NCBI RefSeq assembly: GCF_016093545.1
Contig: NZ_JADKYX010000027.1
Location: 1-64,000, forward strand
Direction: 5' to 3'
Source of the DNA: Massilia rhizosphaerae
GTDB lineage: Bacteria > Pseudomonadota > Gammaproteobacteria > Burkholderiales > Burkholderiaceae_D
Length of the DNA: 64,000 bases
In this document: piece after piece, positions 1 to 8,575 of the stretch
How the letters are laid out: every line of letters begins with the position of its first letter
Numbering within the stretch: position 1 is the first letter of the stretch
Translations under genes and position numbers: made by a program
Notes under the pieces: model-generated
The model's database searches: none
Seen by the model: the letters and a program-made list of their open reading frames with translations, nothing else
Told to the model about the DNA's origin: nothing

Positions 1-86
1 GGAAGATGCCGCAGCGTACGTGGAAGCAGGCCGCCAACCAATTCGCCATCATGTTCGGCGAACGCTTCACAAACGCAATTACCTAA
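1..86 (+). CDS. IS256-family transposase, C-terminal fragment (5' end outside window)
   Basis: Reading frame 3 gives 27 residues ending at the stop at 84-86. The stretch W-K-x-A-x-N-Q-F-A-I-M-F-G-E-R-F is the characteristic C-terminal end of IS256/Mutator-type DDE transposases, where a Trp is followed by QFAI-F-x-x-RF. Only the tail is visible, so it cannot be judged whether the complete element upstream is intact. It is too short for any functional statement beyond family membership. Confidence 0.7.
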   Translation, partial: KMPQRTWKQAANQFAIMFGERFTNAIT

Positions 87-125
87 CTACGAATTCTGGC
101 CCCGCACACAGAATTTCTGACAGGT
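1..125 (+). mobile_element. Right end of an IS256-type insertion sequence
   Basis: The transposase tail ends at 86 and is followed at about 108-125 by an ACAGAATTTCTGACAGGT stretch. This resembles the terminal inverted repeats of proteobacterial IS256 elements, which often contain an acaaaattcctgacag-like core. The opposite end lies outside the window, so the exact boundary and target duplication cannot be checked. Confidence 0.45.
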
Positions 126-764
126 CCGAAGCCCACTCTCTGCGCTAAGCCCCGAGCCGGAAAAAACGACGATCTTGTTTTGCTGAACTTCGGGTTTCAT
201 TCATATTCCGCTGGGCAGGATAGAACTGTTTCAAAAGGCGTAGAGGGCGCGACCGTCCGCTCTTGGCCTCAGTGTACGACCCGTATTGCTCTTCTGGCAC
301 GTTGGAGTTTTGATAGGCGCACTCAGCGATTTGGCGAGCATGCAAAACCGGTCACGAAAGCGGTTGCAAATAACGAAGGTTGATTCATTGACGAGCAAGG
401 CGGCCGGCCGACACCCGGCCATGAGTTCGTATCACCACATCCTGCTCGGCACCAAACGTTTTCCTTAAACCGCGCTCTCAAGCCGGCCGCACCCGAGGAC
501 CACTGGCTGGTGGCCTGCATCGGCAAAAAACCGTTCCAGTCCGGCGTCGCCCTGGCCACGATGTACGGCGTATGTGTGATCTTTGCCTACCACGTTCGCA
601 TCGAATACTTTCCGAGCGCTGCAGCGGCGGATCATCGGATGCTTCCTCGTGGCGTTCGGCCGCGAAGAACGAGGCGTCGCCGTTTTATGTCCTGGCGTCT
701 TTTGCCGGTCGCTGCGGCGATATGCATTCTCGGTCCGGACACCCGGACGGGCCCGCGCGGCCGC
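126..764. other. Gene-poor stretch beside the IS end
   Basis: About 640 bp without an ORF that has a good start, a ribosome binding site and typical high-GC codon use. Several short overlapping ORFs exist on both strands but none shows a recognisable domain. The lower GC of 140-400 and the absence of a gene suggest decayed sequence beside the insertion element. No RNA gene or clear terminator was recognised. Confidence 0.5.
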
Positions 765-1658
765 TCAGCGGATCACCGCCAGCGCCGCGAATTCCTCGAC
801 CGCGAAGTCGACGAACGCGCGCAGCCGCGGCGCCATGTGGCGGCTGCTGCGCAGCACCAGGTGCACGGGCACCGGCTCCGGCTCGTAGTCGACCAGCAGG
901 CGGCGCAGCAGCCCGGCCCGCAGGTCCGGCTCGACCTGGTACGACAGCGCGCGGGCGATGCCGAAGCCGTCGCGCGCGGCCGCCAGCATGGCCTCGACGT
1001 CGTTCACGCGCAGGCGCGGGCTGTAGCGCACGACGTGTTCGCGGCCCGCGCCGGCGAAGCGCCACTCGGCCACGCTGCGCACGGCCGTCGACATGATCAA
1101 TTCATGGTCCGCCAGGTCGGCGGGCGCGCGCGGCGTGCCGCGCCGGTCGAGGTAGGCGGGGCTCGCGACCGTCACGCGGCCGACCTCGCCCAGCCGGCGC
1201 GCCACGAGGCTCATGTTCGACAGCGCGCCGATGCGCAGGGCGGCGTCGATGTCTTCCTCGATCAGGTCGACGTTGCGGTCGGACAGCAGCAGGTCGACCT
1301 GGATGTCCGGATGGCGCAGCAGGAAGCGCGTGACGATGGGCGCCACGTGGCGGCGGCCGAACGCGGTCGGCGCCGTGATCCGCAGCAGGCCGCGCGGCGC
1401 GCCGGCGCCCGGCGGCTGCAACGCCGCGTCGTAGTCGGCCAGCAGGCGGCGCGCCTGTTCCGCCAGGCGCAGGCCTGTCTCCGACGGCGTCAGGCGGCGC
1501 GTGCTGCGTTCGAACAGCCGGGCGCCGGCGCGCGTCTCGAGCTGGGCCAGGATGCGCGTGACCGCCGCCGGCGAGCGCCCCAGCTTGCGCGCGGCGGCCG
1601 CCATGCTGCCCGCGTCGAGGATGGCGATGAACACGTGCAGCTCGTCGAGTCGGTCCAT
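765..1658 (-). CDS. LysR-family transcriptional regulator
   Basis: 297 residues, the usual LysR length. Residues 1-60 form the winged HTH, with the typical run of AAARKLGRSPAAVTRILAQLE and then RLFERSTRRLTPSETG. Residues 90-295 are the periplasmic-binding-like effector domain. It is transcribed divergently from the GST/PNPOx pair starting at 1762, with 103 bp between the starts. That arrangement is typical for a LysR protein controlling its divergent neighbours and itself. The effector cannot be predicted; regulation of the GST operon is an inference from context. Confidence 0.93.
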   Translation of the reverse strand: MDRLDELHVFIAILDAGSMAAAARKLGRSPAAVTRILAQLETRAGARLFERSTRRLTPSETGLRLAEQARRLLADYDAALQPPGAGAPRGLLRITAPTAFGRRHVAPIVTRFLLRHPDIQVDLLLSDRNVDLIEEDIDAALRIGALSNMSLVARRLGEVGRVTVASPAYLDRRGTPRAPADLADHELIMSTAVRSVAEWRFAGAGREHVVRYSPRLRVNDVEAMLAAARDGFGIARALSYQVEPDLRAGLLRRLLVDYEPEPVPVHLVLRSSRHMAPRLRAFVDFAVEEFAALAVIR

Positions 1659-1761
1659 GATTATTGCAAGTGTCGAAATGCTGAATTGCCATTATGCCGG
1701 ATTCCGGTGTGAATTAAGCGGCAGTACGATGCATGCATCCTCAACGACCCGCGAGACGATC
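1659..1761. promoter_or_regulatory. Divergent LysR/GST promoter region with palindrome
   Basis: The 103-bp gap between divergent starts contains the perfect odd palindrome CCGGATTCCGG at 1697-1707 and, further towards lysR, GCAA and TTGC arms about 16 bp apart. These are candidate operator elements for the LysR protein. No clean T-N11-A site with dyad symmetry was found, so this is a weak call. Confidence 0.35.
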
Positions 1762-2367
1762 ATGACCCACGCCCGCATCCTCCACGGCACCCGCCTGTCC
1801 GGCCACACGCACCGCGTGCAGCTGTTCCTGCACCTGCTCGACCTGCCGTACGCCTTCGCCGACAGCCCGGCCGACGTGCGCCGCTCGGCCGCGTTCCGCT
1901 CGCTCAATCCGCTGGGCCAGATTCCCGTGCTGCAGGACGGCGACGCCGTACTGGCCGACAGCAACGCCATCCTCGTCTATCTCGCGAAGCGCAACGCGGC
2001 CGGCACGGCGTGGCTGCCGGAAGACCCGGTCGGCGCGGCCCGCGTGCAGCGCTGGCTGTCGCAGGCGGCGGGCGAGATCATGTTCGGCCCGGCCGCCGCG
2101 CGCGTCTCGGCACGCTTCTACGACACGGGCGTGCCGCCGGCGCTGTCGCAGGCGCTGGCCGCCCGCGTGCTGGGCCTGATGGACGGCGAGCTCGCGGCGC
2201 GCGACTGGCTCGCGGCCGACCATCCGACCATCGCGGACGTCGCATGCTACAGCTACGTCGCGCATGCGCCGGAAGGCGGCATCGCGCTCGATCCTTACCC
2301 GCACGTGCGGGCCTGGATCGCCCGCGTGCAGGCGCTGCCGGGTTTCGTCGCGATGCCGCGCGAGTGA
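1762..2367 (+). CDS. Glutathione S-transferase family protein
   Basis: 201 residues. The N-terminal thioredoxin-like domain (about 1-78) contains the SLNPLGQIPVLQDGD stretch with the cis-Pro and the ADSNAILVYL motif that bind the glutathione gamma-glutamyl end. The C-terminal helical domain (about 85-195) has the ADHPTIADVACYSYV N-capping box and hydrophobic staple. The ATG at 1762 is chosen because the upstream extension enters the lysR promoter and has no GST homology. The next gene starts 7 nt after the stop, so the two are probably co-transcribed. Substrate unknown; probably detoxification. Confidence 0.92.
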   Translation: MTHARILHGTRLSGHTHRVQLFLHLLDLPYAFADSPADVRRSAAFRSLNPLGQIPVLQDGDAVLADSNAILVYLAKRNAAGTAWLPEDPVGAARVQRWLSQAAGEIMFGPAAARVSARFYDTGVPPALSQALAARVLGLMDGELAARDWLAADHPTIADVACYSYVAHAPEGGIALDPYPHVRAWIARVQALPGFVAMPRE

Positions 2368-2374
2368 GGCGATC

Positions 2375-3274
2375 ATGGATGGCGACCGCATTCCCACGCC
2401 GTTCCACGCCGGCGAGCTGCAGGCGCAGGCCATGGCGGGCATCGAACCGTTCAGCCCACCGATCCGCAACCGCATGCCGGACCAGCACCGCACCTTCTTC
2501 CCGCTGCTGCCGTTCGTCTGCGTGGCCGTGGCGGACGGAGGCGGGTGGCCCCTCGCGACGTTCGTGCAGGGACCGCCGGGCTTCGCCCATTCGCCCGATC
2601 CGGCGCGGCTCGAGGTCGCCGCGCTGCCGGCCGCCGACGACCCGGCGCGGGAACGGCTCGCGGCCGGCGCCGCGGTGGGCCTGCTCGGCATCGATTTGGG
2701 CACGCGCCGGCGCAACCGCCTGAATGGCGTGCTGGCGCGGGTGGACGGCGCCGGGTTCGCCGTCGACGTCGCGCAATCGTTCGGCAACTGTCCGCGCTAC
2801 ATCCACGTGCGCGCGCTCGTGCCGGCGGACCGCGCGCCGGGACCGGCGACGGCGTTCGGCGCCGACGTGCCGGCGCGGGCGCGCGCGATGCTGGCCGCGG
2901 CCACGACCTTGTTCGTCGCCAGCGCCAGCGGCGCGGACGCGCAAGGCGCCGCGGCGGGCCTGGACATCTCGCACCGGGGCGGCCCGGCCGGCTTCGCGCG
3001 GCTGGAAGGCAACGTGTTGTCCGTGCCGGATTACGCGGGTAACCGCTACTTCAACACGCTGGGCAACTTCGTCGCGAATCCGCATGCGGCCATCGTGCTG
3101 GCCGACGTGGCGACGGGCGACGTGCTGCAGCTGCAGGGCGTCGTCGACGTGGACTGGACGGCGGCCCAGCCGGAGCGCGTGCCGCCCGTGGAGCGCATGT
3201 GGCGCTTCCGGATCGTGCGCGGCTGGCTGCGGCCGGGGGCGTTCGGGCTGGCCGAGCGGGCACCCGACGCGTAA
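2375..3274 (+). CDS. Pyridoxamine 5'-phosphate oxidase-fold flavoprotein
   Basis: 299 residues. The C-terminal half (about 165-290) shows the split-barrel FMN-binding signature: DISHRGGPAGF, then VPDYAGNRYFNTLGNFVANPHAAIV, then GDVLQLQG. This pattern is typical of the larger PNPOx-related proteins rather than of PdxH. The N-terminal 110 residues (FHAGELQAQAMAG...RNRMPDQHRTFFPLLPF) are the usual N-terminal extension of that subfamily. No ferredoxin domain follows. The gene lies 7 nt behind a GST gene and is probably under the divergent LysR regulator. An oxidoreductase role is likely; the substrate is unknown. Confidence 0.85.
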   Translation: MDGDRIPTPFHAGELQAQAMAGIEPFSPPIRNRMPDQHRTFFPLLPFVCVAVADGGGWPLATFVQGPPGFAHSPDPARLEVAALPAADDPARERLAAGAAVGLLGIDLGTRRRNRLNGVLARVDGAGFAVDVAQSFGNCPRYIHVRALVPADRAPGPATAFGADVPARARAMLAAATTLFVASASGADAQGAAAGLDISHRGGPAGFARLEGNVLSVPDYAGNRYFNTLGNFVANPHAAIVLADVATGDVLQLQGVVDVDWTAAQPERVPPVERMWRFRIVRGWLRPGAFGLAERAPDA

Positions 3275-3283
3275 TCGGGCCGG

Positions 3284-4414
3284 TCACGCGGCGCGGCGCT
3301 TGACGGCCAGCTCGCCGGCCGCCGTCTCCTGCGCGAGGCGCCGTTCCAGCAGCGCGAGGACGGCCGCTTCCTCGGGCTGCAAGTCCTCGAGGTCTTCGAC
3401 GAGGCTTTCCTCGGCGCGGGCGCGCAGGCCTTCCAGCATCGTGCCGTCGAGGTAGGCGTCCAGCACGGCCGGGTGCACGTAGCACTTGCGGCAGACGGAC
3501 GGCGTGTTGCCCAGCCGCTGCGCCACGGATTCGATGGCGCGCACGACGTTCTTCTTGGCCTGGGCGTCGGAATCGACGGCCTCGAACTCCTGCAGCGCCA
3601 GCGCCGCCAGCACCGTGCCCGACCACGTGCGGAAATCCTTGGCCGTGTAATCCTCGCCCGTGATCGCGCGCAGGTAGTCGTTCACGTCTGAGGAACCCAC
3701 GGTGTGCCGTTCGCCGTCCTCGTCGAGATACTGGAACAGGTCCTGGCCGGGCAGGTCGCGCGTGCGCCGGATGATGCGCGCCAGGCGCCGGTCGTGCACC
3801 TTGACGTCGTGATAGATGCCGCTCTTGCCGCGGAAGCGGAACTCGACGTCGCTGCCGTCGATGCGGACGTGGCGGTTGCGCAGCGTCGTCAGCCCGTACG
3901 ACTTGTTCTCGCGCGCGTATTCGTCGTTCCCGATGCGCATCATCGTCGCTTCCAGCAGGTAGACGATCGTCGCGAGGACTTTTTCGCGCGGCAGGCCGGG
4001 GAGGGCGAGCGCGCGGTCGACTTCCTTGCGGATCTTCGGCAGCGCCTTGCCGAAGTTGATCATGCGTTCGTACTTGACCTCGTCGCGCACCTCGCGCCAT
4101 TTCGGGTGGTAGCGGTATTGCTTGCGCCCGCGCGCGTCGCGGCCCGTCGCCTGCAGGTGGCCGTTGGCCTGGGGGCAGATCCAGACGTCCGTCCACGCGG
4201 GCGGGATCGCCAGCGACTTGATGCGCGCGAGCGTGGCCTCGTCCTCGACCGGCTCGCCCTTGGCGCCGCGGTAGCGGAACGCCCCGTCTGCGGCGGGCTC
4301 GCGCCGGATGCCGGGGCGGTCGTCGTGGACGTAGCGCAGGCCGGCGGCCTTCGCGGCGGCGGGCGGATCGGTGTTCGGCGGCGGGGCGGCCGGGGGTGCG
4401 TCTTCGCTCTTCAT
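3284..4414 (-). CDS. DNA topoisomerase IB
   Basis: 376 residues from the ATG at 4414; an in-frame TTG lies 18 nt upstream, but the ATG is preferred. It is a poxvirus/eukaryote-like type IB topoisomerase, which relaxes supercoils through a 3'-phosphotyrosyl intermediate. The N-terminal region has the IPPAWTDVWICPQANGHLQATGRDARGRKQYRYHP block. Catalytic residues sit in RIGNDEYARENKSYGLTTLR and in the C-terminal CRKCYVHP, where Tyr312 is the expected nucleophile. The C-terminal 50 residues are acidic and then basic. It is convergent with the PNPOx gene (10-bp gap) and stands alone. Confidence 0.93.
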   Translation of the reverse strand: MKSEDAPPAAPPPNTDPPAAAKAAGLRYVHDDRPGIRREPAADGAFRYRGAKGEPVEDEATLARIKSLAIPPAWTDVWICPQANGHLQATGRDARGRKQYRYHPKWREVRDEVKYERMINFGKALPKIRKEVDRALALPGLPREKVLATIVYLLEATMMRIGNDEYARENKSYGLTTLRNRHVRIDGSDVEFRFRGKSGIYHDVKVHDRRLARIIRRTRDLPGQDLFQYLDEDGERHTVGSSDVNDYLRAITGEDYTAKDFRTWSGTVLAALALQEFEAVDSDAQAKKNVVRAIESVAQRLGNTPSVCRKCYVHPAVLDAYLDGTMLEGLRARAEESLVEDLEDLQPEEAAVLALLERRLAQETAAGELAVKRRAA

Positions 4415-4520
4415 CGGGCTCGTCGTTCGCAACGGGGTAGATGGGTCGGAGCCAGTCTACCCCGCCGCAGTCCGCGCACCGTTCGGGAACTAACGCAGGG
4501 CGCGGCTGCCCGCCGGGCCG

Positions 4521-6677
4521 TCAATGCACGGGCACGTAGCGGACGGCGCCGCTGGCGAGGACGTCGTACACGGACGTGTCGACCGTGTGCGTGCCGGGCA
4601 CGCGGGGCGCGCCCTGGATCTTTTTGAGGTCGATGACGGCGAGCCAGCTGGGCGTGCCGGTGGCCCAGTCCGCGATCACGGCGTAGGCGCGGCCGTCGTT
4701 GGGGCTCGTGTACGCAGTGATCGTGTGCGGATCGTAACCGGCCGCGAAGTAGGCGCCGTCCGGCGTGTTCGGCAGATTGTTCACGACCGCATAGTCGACG
4801 AGGGCCGGCAACGTGCCGCCCGTGCCCGGCGTGGCCGGCAGCTGGAACACGGCGAAGCTCTGGCCGCCGAATTCGCCCGTCAGGATCCCCATGTGCTGGC
4901 CGCCCGGCGCCACCGAGATGCCGGAGATGCCGGCCGAGAACGAGCCGTCGAGCGCCACGACGCTGGACGGCGCCGTCCACGTGCCGATCGCGCTGCCGGA
5001 GCCGGGCGTGAAGCTGGCCTGGTTCAGGTCGGCCATCGACACGTTGGACGTGAACTCGTTCGACGCCAGCGCGATGCCGGTCGTGCAGTCGGCCGCGCTG
5101 GAATCGTATTCGCCGCCGCCGCCGATCGCGGTGTTTTCGTATTCGGCCAGCAGGCCGCCCGTGCCGGACAGGCGCACGAGGCCGTAGTTGTTGTCTTCGC
5201 CCGGGGTCAGCAGGAGGTTGCGGCCCGCGTCGACCGAGATGTTTTCGGACACGATGTGGTTCAGCCGCAGCGGCGTGCCGAACGCGTTGGTACCCAGGTT
5301 CAGCGCCTGGATGCCGGAGCCGGACGGGCTGTCGGACAGGCCCACCGTGACGTAGGCGGTGTTCGTCAGGCCGTTCACGGCCACGCCGCAGTTGCGGCAG
5401 GTGCCGCCGGAGAAGCTCGCGCCCATCGTGGCGCCGCTCGCCAGCGTATTGGTCAGCGTGTGGCCGTTGATCAGGTACACGTCGTTGGTGTTGGCGGTGC
5501 ACACGGCCTGGCCCGTGCTCGGGTTGGCGGAGCAGGAATTGACGACGCCGGCAGTCGGGATCGACGTGGGCGCGCCCGCGCCTTCGATCGGCACGACCTG
5601 GACCCCGGTGGCGCCGCCGCCCCACCAGCCGTTCGGCACGTAGGCGGTGACCGTCGGGCCGAGCGCGACGGCGAGGGAGCTGGTCGGCAGGCAGGAGTTG
5701 AGCGTCGTGTTCGTCGTCGTCGCGTTCATCACGGCGCACGTGGTGCTGGCGAACGCGCCCGCGCCGCTGCCGCCGGACAGCGACACATAATACGTGCCCT
5801 GCGCGAGCGCGGCCGGGATCTGGAAGCGGACCTGGGACGTGCTGCCGATCACGGGGATGATGGCGGACGCCGGCGTGACGACCTGGCCGGCCACCGGGCC
5901 GCCGACGGCGCAGGTGGGTGCGATCGTCACCATCACGCCGGCGGGCGCCACGGCGGGCAGGCCCATCGCCGTGACCTTCAGGTACGACACGCCGACGACG
6001 CCGCTGCTGGGAATTGACGCGGCGGCCAGCTTGACGGCAGTGGTGGCCGACGCGCCGCCCGCCGCGGCGAGCAGGGCCGCGGCGACGGCCCAGCGCCCGC
6101 GCCGGCGCAGGCCGAAGGCGGCGGCGCCGATCAGCACGAGCCAGGCGGACGACGGCTCCGGCACGGACACGCTGCGCGGTTCGTGCACGTACAGGATGCC
6201 GAGCGAGCCGTCGTCCAGCGCCGGGCCGTGGATGTCGCCGAGCGTCACGGGCGTGAACGCGGCGTCGATGTCCATCATGGTGCCGGTCCCGGGATCGATG
6301 GACGTCGGGTTCACGAGGCCCGACAGCGTCGCCGCGACGGGCAAGGTGGTGCCGCCGATCGCGACGGTCGGGCCGTCCAGCGACATGCCGTCGATGCTGA
6401 GCGTAAAGTCGGACAGGCCGAATGCGTGCGAACTGCCGTCCGAGAACGTGACGAGCAGGTTCAGCGACGTGAAGGCGAGCGGCGTGGCGACCGGGAAGTC
6501 CGGCGCGAGGGCGTTCGGACCGGTGAGGTTGGCGATGTCGAACTGGGCCGTGGTGCCCGACGTGACGTCGAACGACATATAGCCGATCGCGACGGGGCTG
6601 GCCGCGGCCAATTGCGAGAACAAGAGCACGACGAGCGTGCCCAGCCATCTGATGCCGAGACTGAGTTTCCCCAACAT
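4521..6677 (-). CDS. Exported protein with internal PEP-CTERM segment and second signal-like segment
   Basis: 718 residues from the ATG at 6677, which has an AGGGAG ribosome binding site. Residues 1-27 are a Sec signal peptide ending LAAAS. Residues 28-170 are a beta-rich domain. Residues 172-195 are a complete PEP-CTERM sorting signal (VPEPSS, hydrophobic segment, RRRGR). Instead of stopping there, the frame continues directly into a second signal-like segment (196-212, ALLAAAGGASA) and about 500 Gly/Thr/Ser/Asn-rich residues that look like an exported beta-propeller. PEP-CTERM signals are normally C-terminal, so this resembles two adjacent secreted-protein genes joined by stop-codon loss, or a protein cut after PEP processing. 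No function is known for either half. Confidence 0.85.
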   Translation of the reverse strand: MLGKLSLGIRWLGTLVVLLFSQLAAASPVAIGYMSFDVTSGTTAQFDIANLTGPNALAPDFPVATPLAFTSLNLLVTFSDGSSHAFGLSDFTLSIDGMSLDGPTVAIGGTTLPVAATLSGLVNPTSIDPGTGTMMDIDAAFTPVTLGDIHGPALDDGSLGILYVHEPRSVSVPEPSSAWLVLIGAAAFGLRRRGRWAVAAALLAAAGGASATTAVKLAAASIPSSGVVGVSYLKVTAMGLPAVAPAGVMVTIAPTCAVGGPVAGQVVTPASAIIPVIGSTSQVRFQIPAALAQGTYYVSLSGGSGAGAFASTTCAVMNATTTNTTLNSCLPTSSLAVALGPTVTAYVPNGWWGGGATGVQVVPIEGAGAPTSIPTAGVVNSCSANPSTGQAVCTANTNDVYLINGHTLTNTLASGATMGASFSGGTCRNCGVAVNGLTNTAYVTVGLSDSPSGSGIQALNLGTNAFGTPLRLNHIVSENISVDAGRNLLLTPGEDNNYGLVRLSGTGGLLAEYENTAIGGGGEYDSSAADCTTGIALASNEFTSNVSMADLNQASFTPGSGSAIGTWTAPSSVVALDGSFSAGISGISVAPGGQHMGILTGEFGGQSFAVFQLPATPGTGGTLPALVDYAVVNNLPNTPDGAYFAAGYDPHTITAYTSPNDGRAYAVIADWATGTPSWLAVIDLKKIQGAPRVPGTHTVDTSVYDVLASGAVRYVPVH

Positions 6678-6862
6678 GGTGATCTCCCTGATTATTGGTA
6701 TGAGTGAAATCAACGACTTGGTACGTTCCTGCGAGCGACTATTGAGCAAGAATCACACCATGTTGGATAACCGCGTGTAATCAAGACCTTGCAAATTGGT
6801 TGCGACCGCATTGTAAAATTGGCCGACAGCGCGTCATGCGGGCCGGGTCGGGCCGGCGCCGC

Positions 6863-8503
6863 CTAGTCCTGCCGGTAAGTCGCTTCCAGCAGGTCGATCT
6901 GGCGCAGCAGCTTGCGCGCCGTCTCGTCCGGGACGTCCATGCGGCGGGCCAGGCGCAGCACGGCGTCGCGCTCGGCGTTCAGCGCCAGCAGCCGGACCGC
7001 GCGCTCCGCGCGTTGCAGCGCCTGGGCGTCGCCGTGGCCGTTGACGGCGTCCGTCGCGTCGAGGCGGTGGCGGTACAGCCGCAGCACGTGGCCCACGGCC
7101 TGTTCGCGCAGGCCGGGGTCGGCGGCGTCGGCCGGCGCGCCGTCGCCATCCCGCAATTTCTCGAGCGCGGCGATGGCGGCCAGCGTGGCCGCGTGGCGGG
7201 CATCGTCCTCGTCGCATTGCGCTTGCGGTTCGTCCGGCATCGTGAGGCCGCGCAGCAGGGCGGGCAGGGCGGCGCTGGCCAGCAGCAGCGAAAACACGAT
7301 CACGCTGCTGGCGAGGAAGATCGCCAGATTGCGCGCGGGAAACGGCGAGCCGTCCGGCAGGGCCAGCGGCAAGGTCATCACGCCGGCCATCGTCAACGCG
7401 CCGCGCACGCCCGACACGGACGTGGTCAGCATTACGCGCAGGCGCGGCTCGAAGGCCCGGCGGCCGAGACGCTTGCGGTTCAGGATCGTCAGTCGCAGCG
7501 AAATCCACACCCACACGAAGCGCAGCAGCACGAGGCCCAGGCTGAGCGCCAGTGCGCGGCCGGCGAGCCACCACGGGTCGTACGGCTGGCCGCCGTGCGG
7601 ACGCAGGGCGCCGCGCGCGATGTCCGGCAACTGCTCGCCCAGCAGCACGAACATGGTGCCGTTCAGGGTGAATTGCAGGGCGTCCCAGATGACGTTGCGG
7701 CGGATGCGCGTGCCCGGCGTCGCGGCGCCGGACAGTTCCAGGTAGCTCATCGTGACGCCCGCCGCGACGGCCGCCAGGATGCCGGACGCGTTCAGCCGCT
7801 CGGCCACGAGGTAGGCGCCGAACGGCGTCAGGAGGTTGATCAGCACGGGGACGCCGTCCTCCTCGCCGAAGCGGCGCTGCAGCAGGCCGTGCGTGCGCGT
7901 GATGGCGAAGGTGATGGCCACGCCGGCGGCGATGCCCGCCAGCGCGATCCACAGGAACGACAGCCCCGCCCGCGCCAGCGAGAAGTGGCCCGTCACGGCC
8001 GCCGCGACGGCGAAGCGGAAGCATACGAGGCCGCTCGCATCGTTGAGCAGGCTCTCGCCCTCGATGATGTGCTGCAGGCGCGGGGGCATCGGCACGCGCG
8101 CCGTGATCGACGACACGGCGACGGGATCCGTCGGCGCCACGATGGCGGCCAGCGCGAACGCGACGGCGAGCGGCATCGCCGGGATCATCCAGTGCAGCAG
8201 ATAGCCGGCGCCGACGACGGTGAACACGACGAGGCCCAGGGCCAGCTCGAGGATCGTCGCCTTGTCGCGGAACAGCCCGATCTTGGGAATGCGCCAGCCG
8301 TCCACGAACAGCAGCGGGGGCAGGAACAGCAGGAAGAAGATTTCGGGATCGAGCGCGACGCCGTGCCGGAAGCCGCCCGCGATCACGGCGCCCAGCGCGA
8401 TCTGGATCAGCGGCAGCGGCAGCGCGACGGGCAGCACGCGCGCCACGTAGCCGCTGGCGATCACGGCAACGAGCATCGCCAGGACGACTTCGACGGTCTC
8501 CAT
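6863..8503 (-). CDS. CPA1-family Na+/H+ antiporter
   Basis: 546 residues, close to E. coli YjcE-type antiporters. There are about 12 membrane helices up to residue 420, then a soluble, charged C-terminal tail. Family residues are present: T125-D126-P127 in the APTDPVAV turn and N154-D155 in the EGESLLNDASG motif, the conserved ion-binding pair of electroneutral CPA1 exchangers. SGVRGALTMAGVMTLPLALP is the conserved late helix. AAGGAG lies just upstream of the ATG at 8503. Expected role: Na+ or K+ export in exchange for H+ at the inner membrane. It is not obviously in an operon. Confidence 0.93.
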   Translation of the reverse strand: METVEVVLAMLVAVIASGYVARVLPVALPLPLIQIALGAVIAGGFRHGVALDPEIFFLLFLPPLLFVDGWRIPKIGLFRDKATILELALGLVVFTVVGAGYLLHWMIPAMPLAVAFALAAIVAPTDPVAVSSITARVPMPPRLQHIIEGESLLNDASGLVCFRFAVAAAVTGHFSLARAGLSFLWIALAGIAAGVAITFAITRTHGLLQRRFGEEDGVPVLINLLTPFGAYLVAERLNASGILAAVAAGVTMSYLELSGAATPGTRIRRNVIWDALQFTLNGTMFVLLGEQLPDIARGALRPHGGQPYDPWWLAGRALALSLGLVLLRFVWVWISLRLTILNRKRLGRRAFEPRLRVMLTTSVSGVRGALTMAGVMTLPLALPDGSPFPARNLAIFLASSVIVFSLLLASAALPALLRGLTMPDEPQAQCDEDDARHAATLAAIAALEKLRDGDGAPADAADPGLREQAVGHVLRLYRHRLDATDAVNGHGDAQALQRAERAVRLLALNAERDAVLRLARRMDVPDETARKLLRQIDLLEATYRQD

Positions 8504-8575
8504 GCATCATCTCCTTGGCATCGATGATAAGGTTGGGCCCAACAGCAAGACCCACCAGCACGATGCGAAGACGCG

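Noticed and set aside
126..764. Short overlapping ORFs beside the IS end as genes
   Set aside because: None has a convincing start, homology or codon pattern; they overlap each other on both strands.
4411..6648. 745-codon minus-strand open frame
   Set aside because: Out-of-frame shadow of the PEP-CTERM-containing gene; Arg/His-rich without a recognisable domain.
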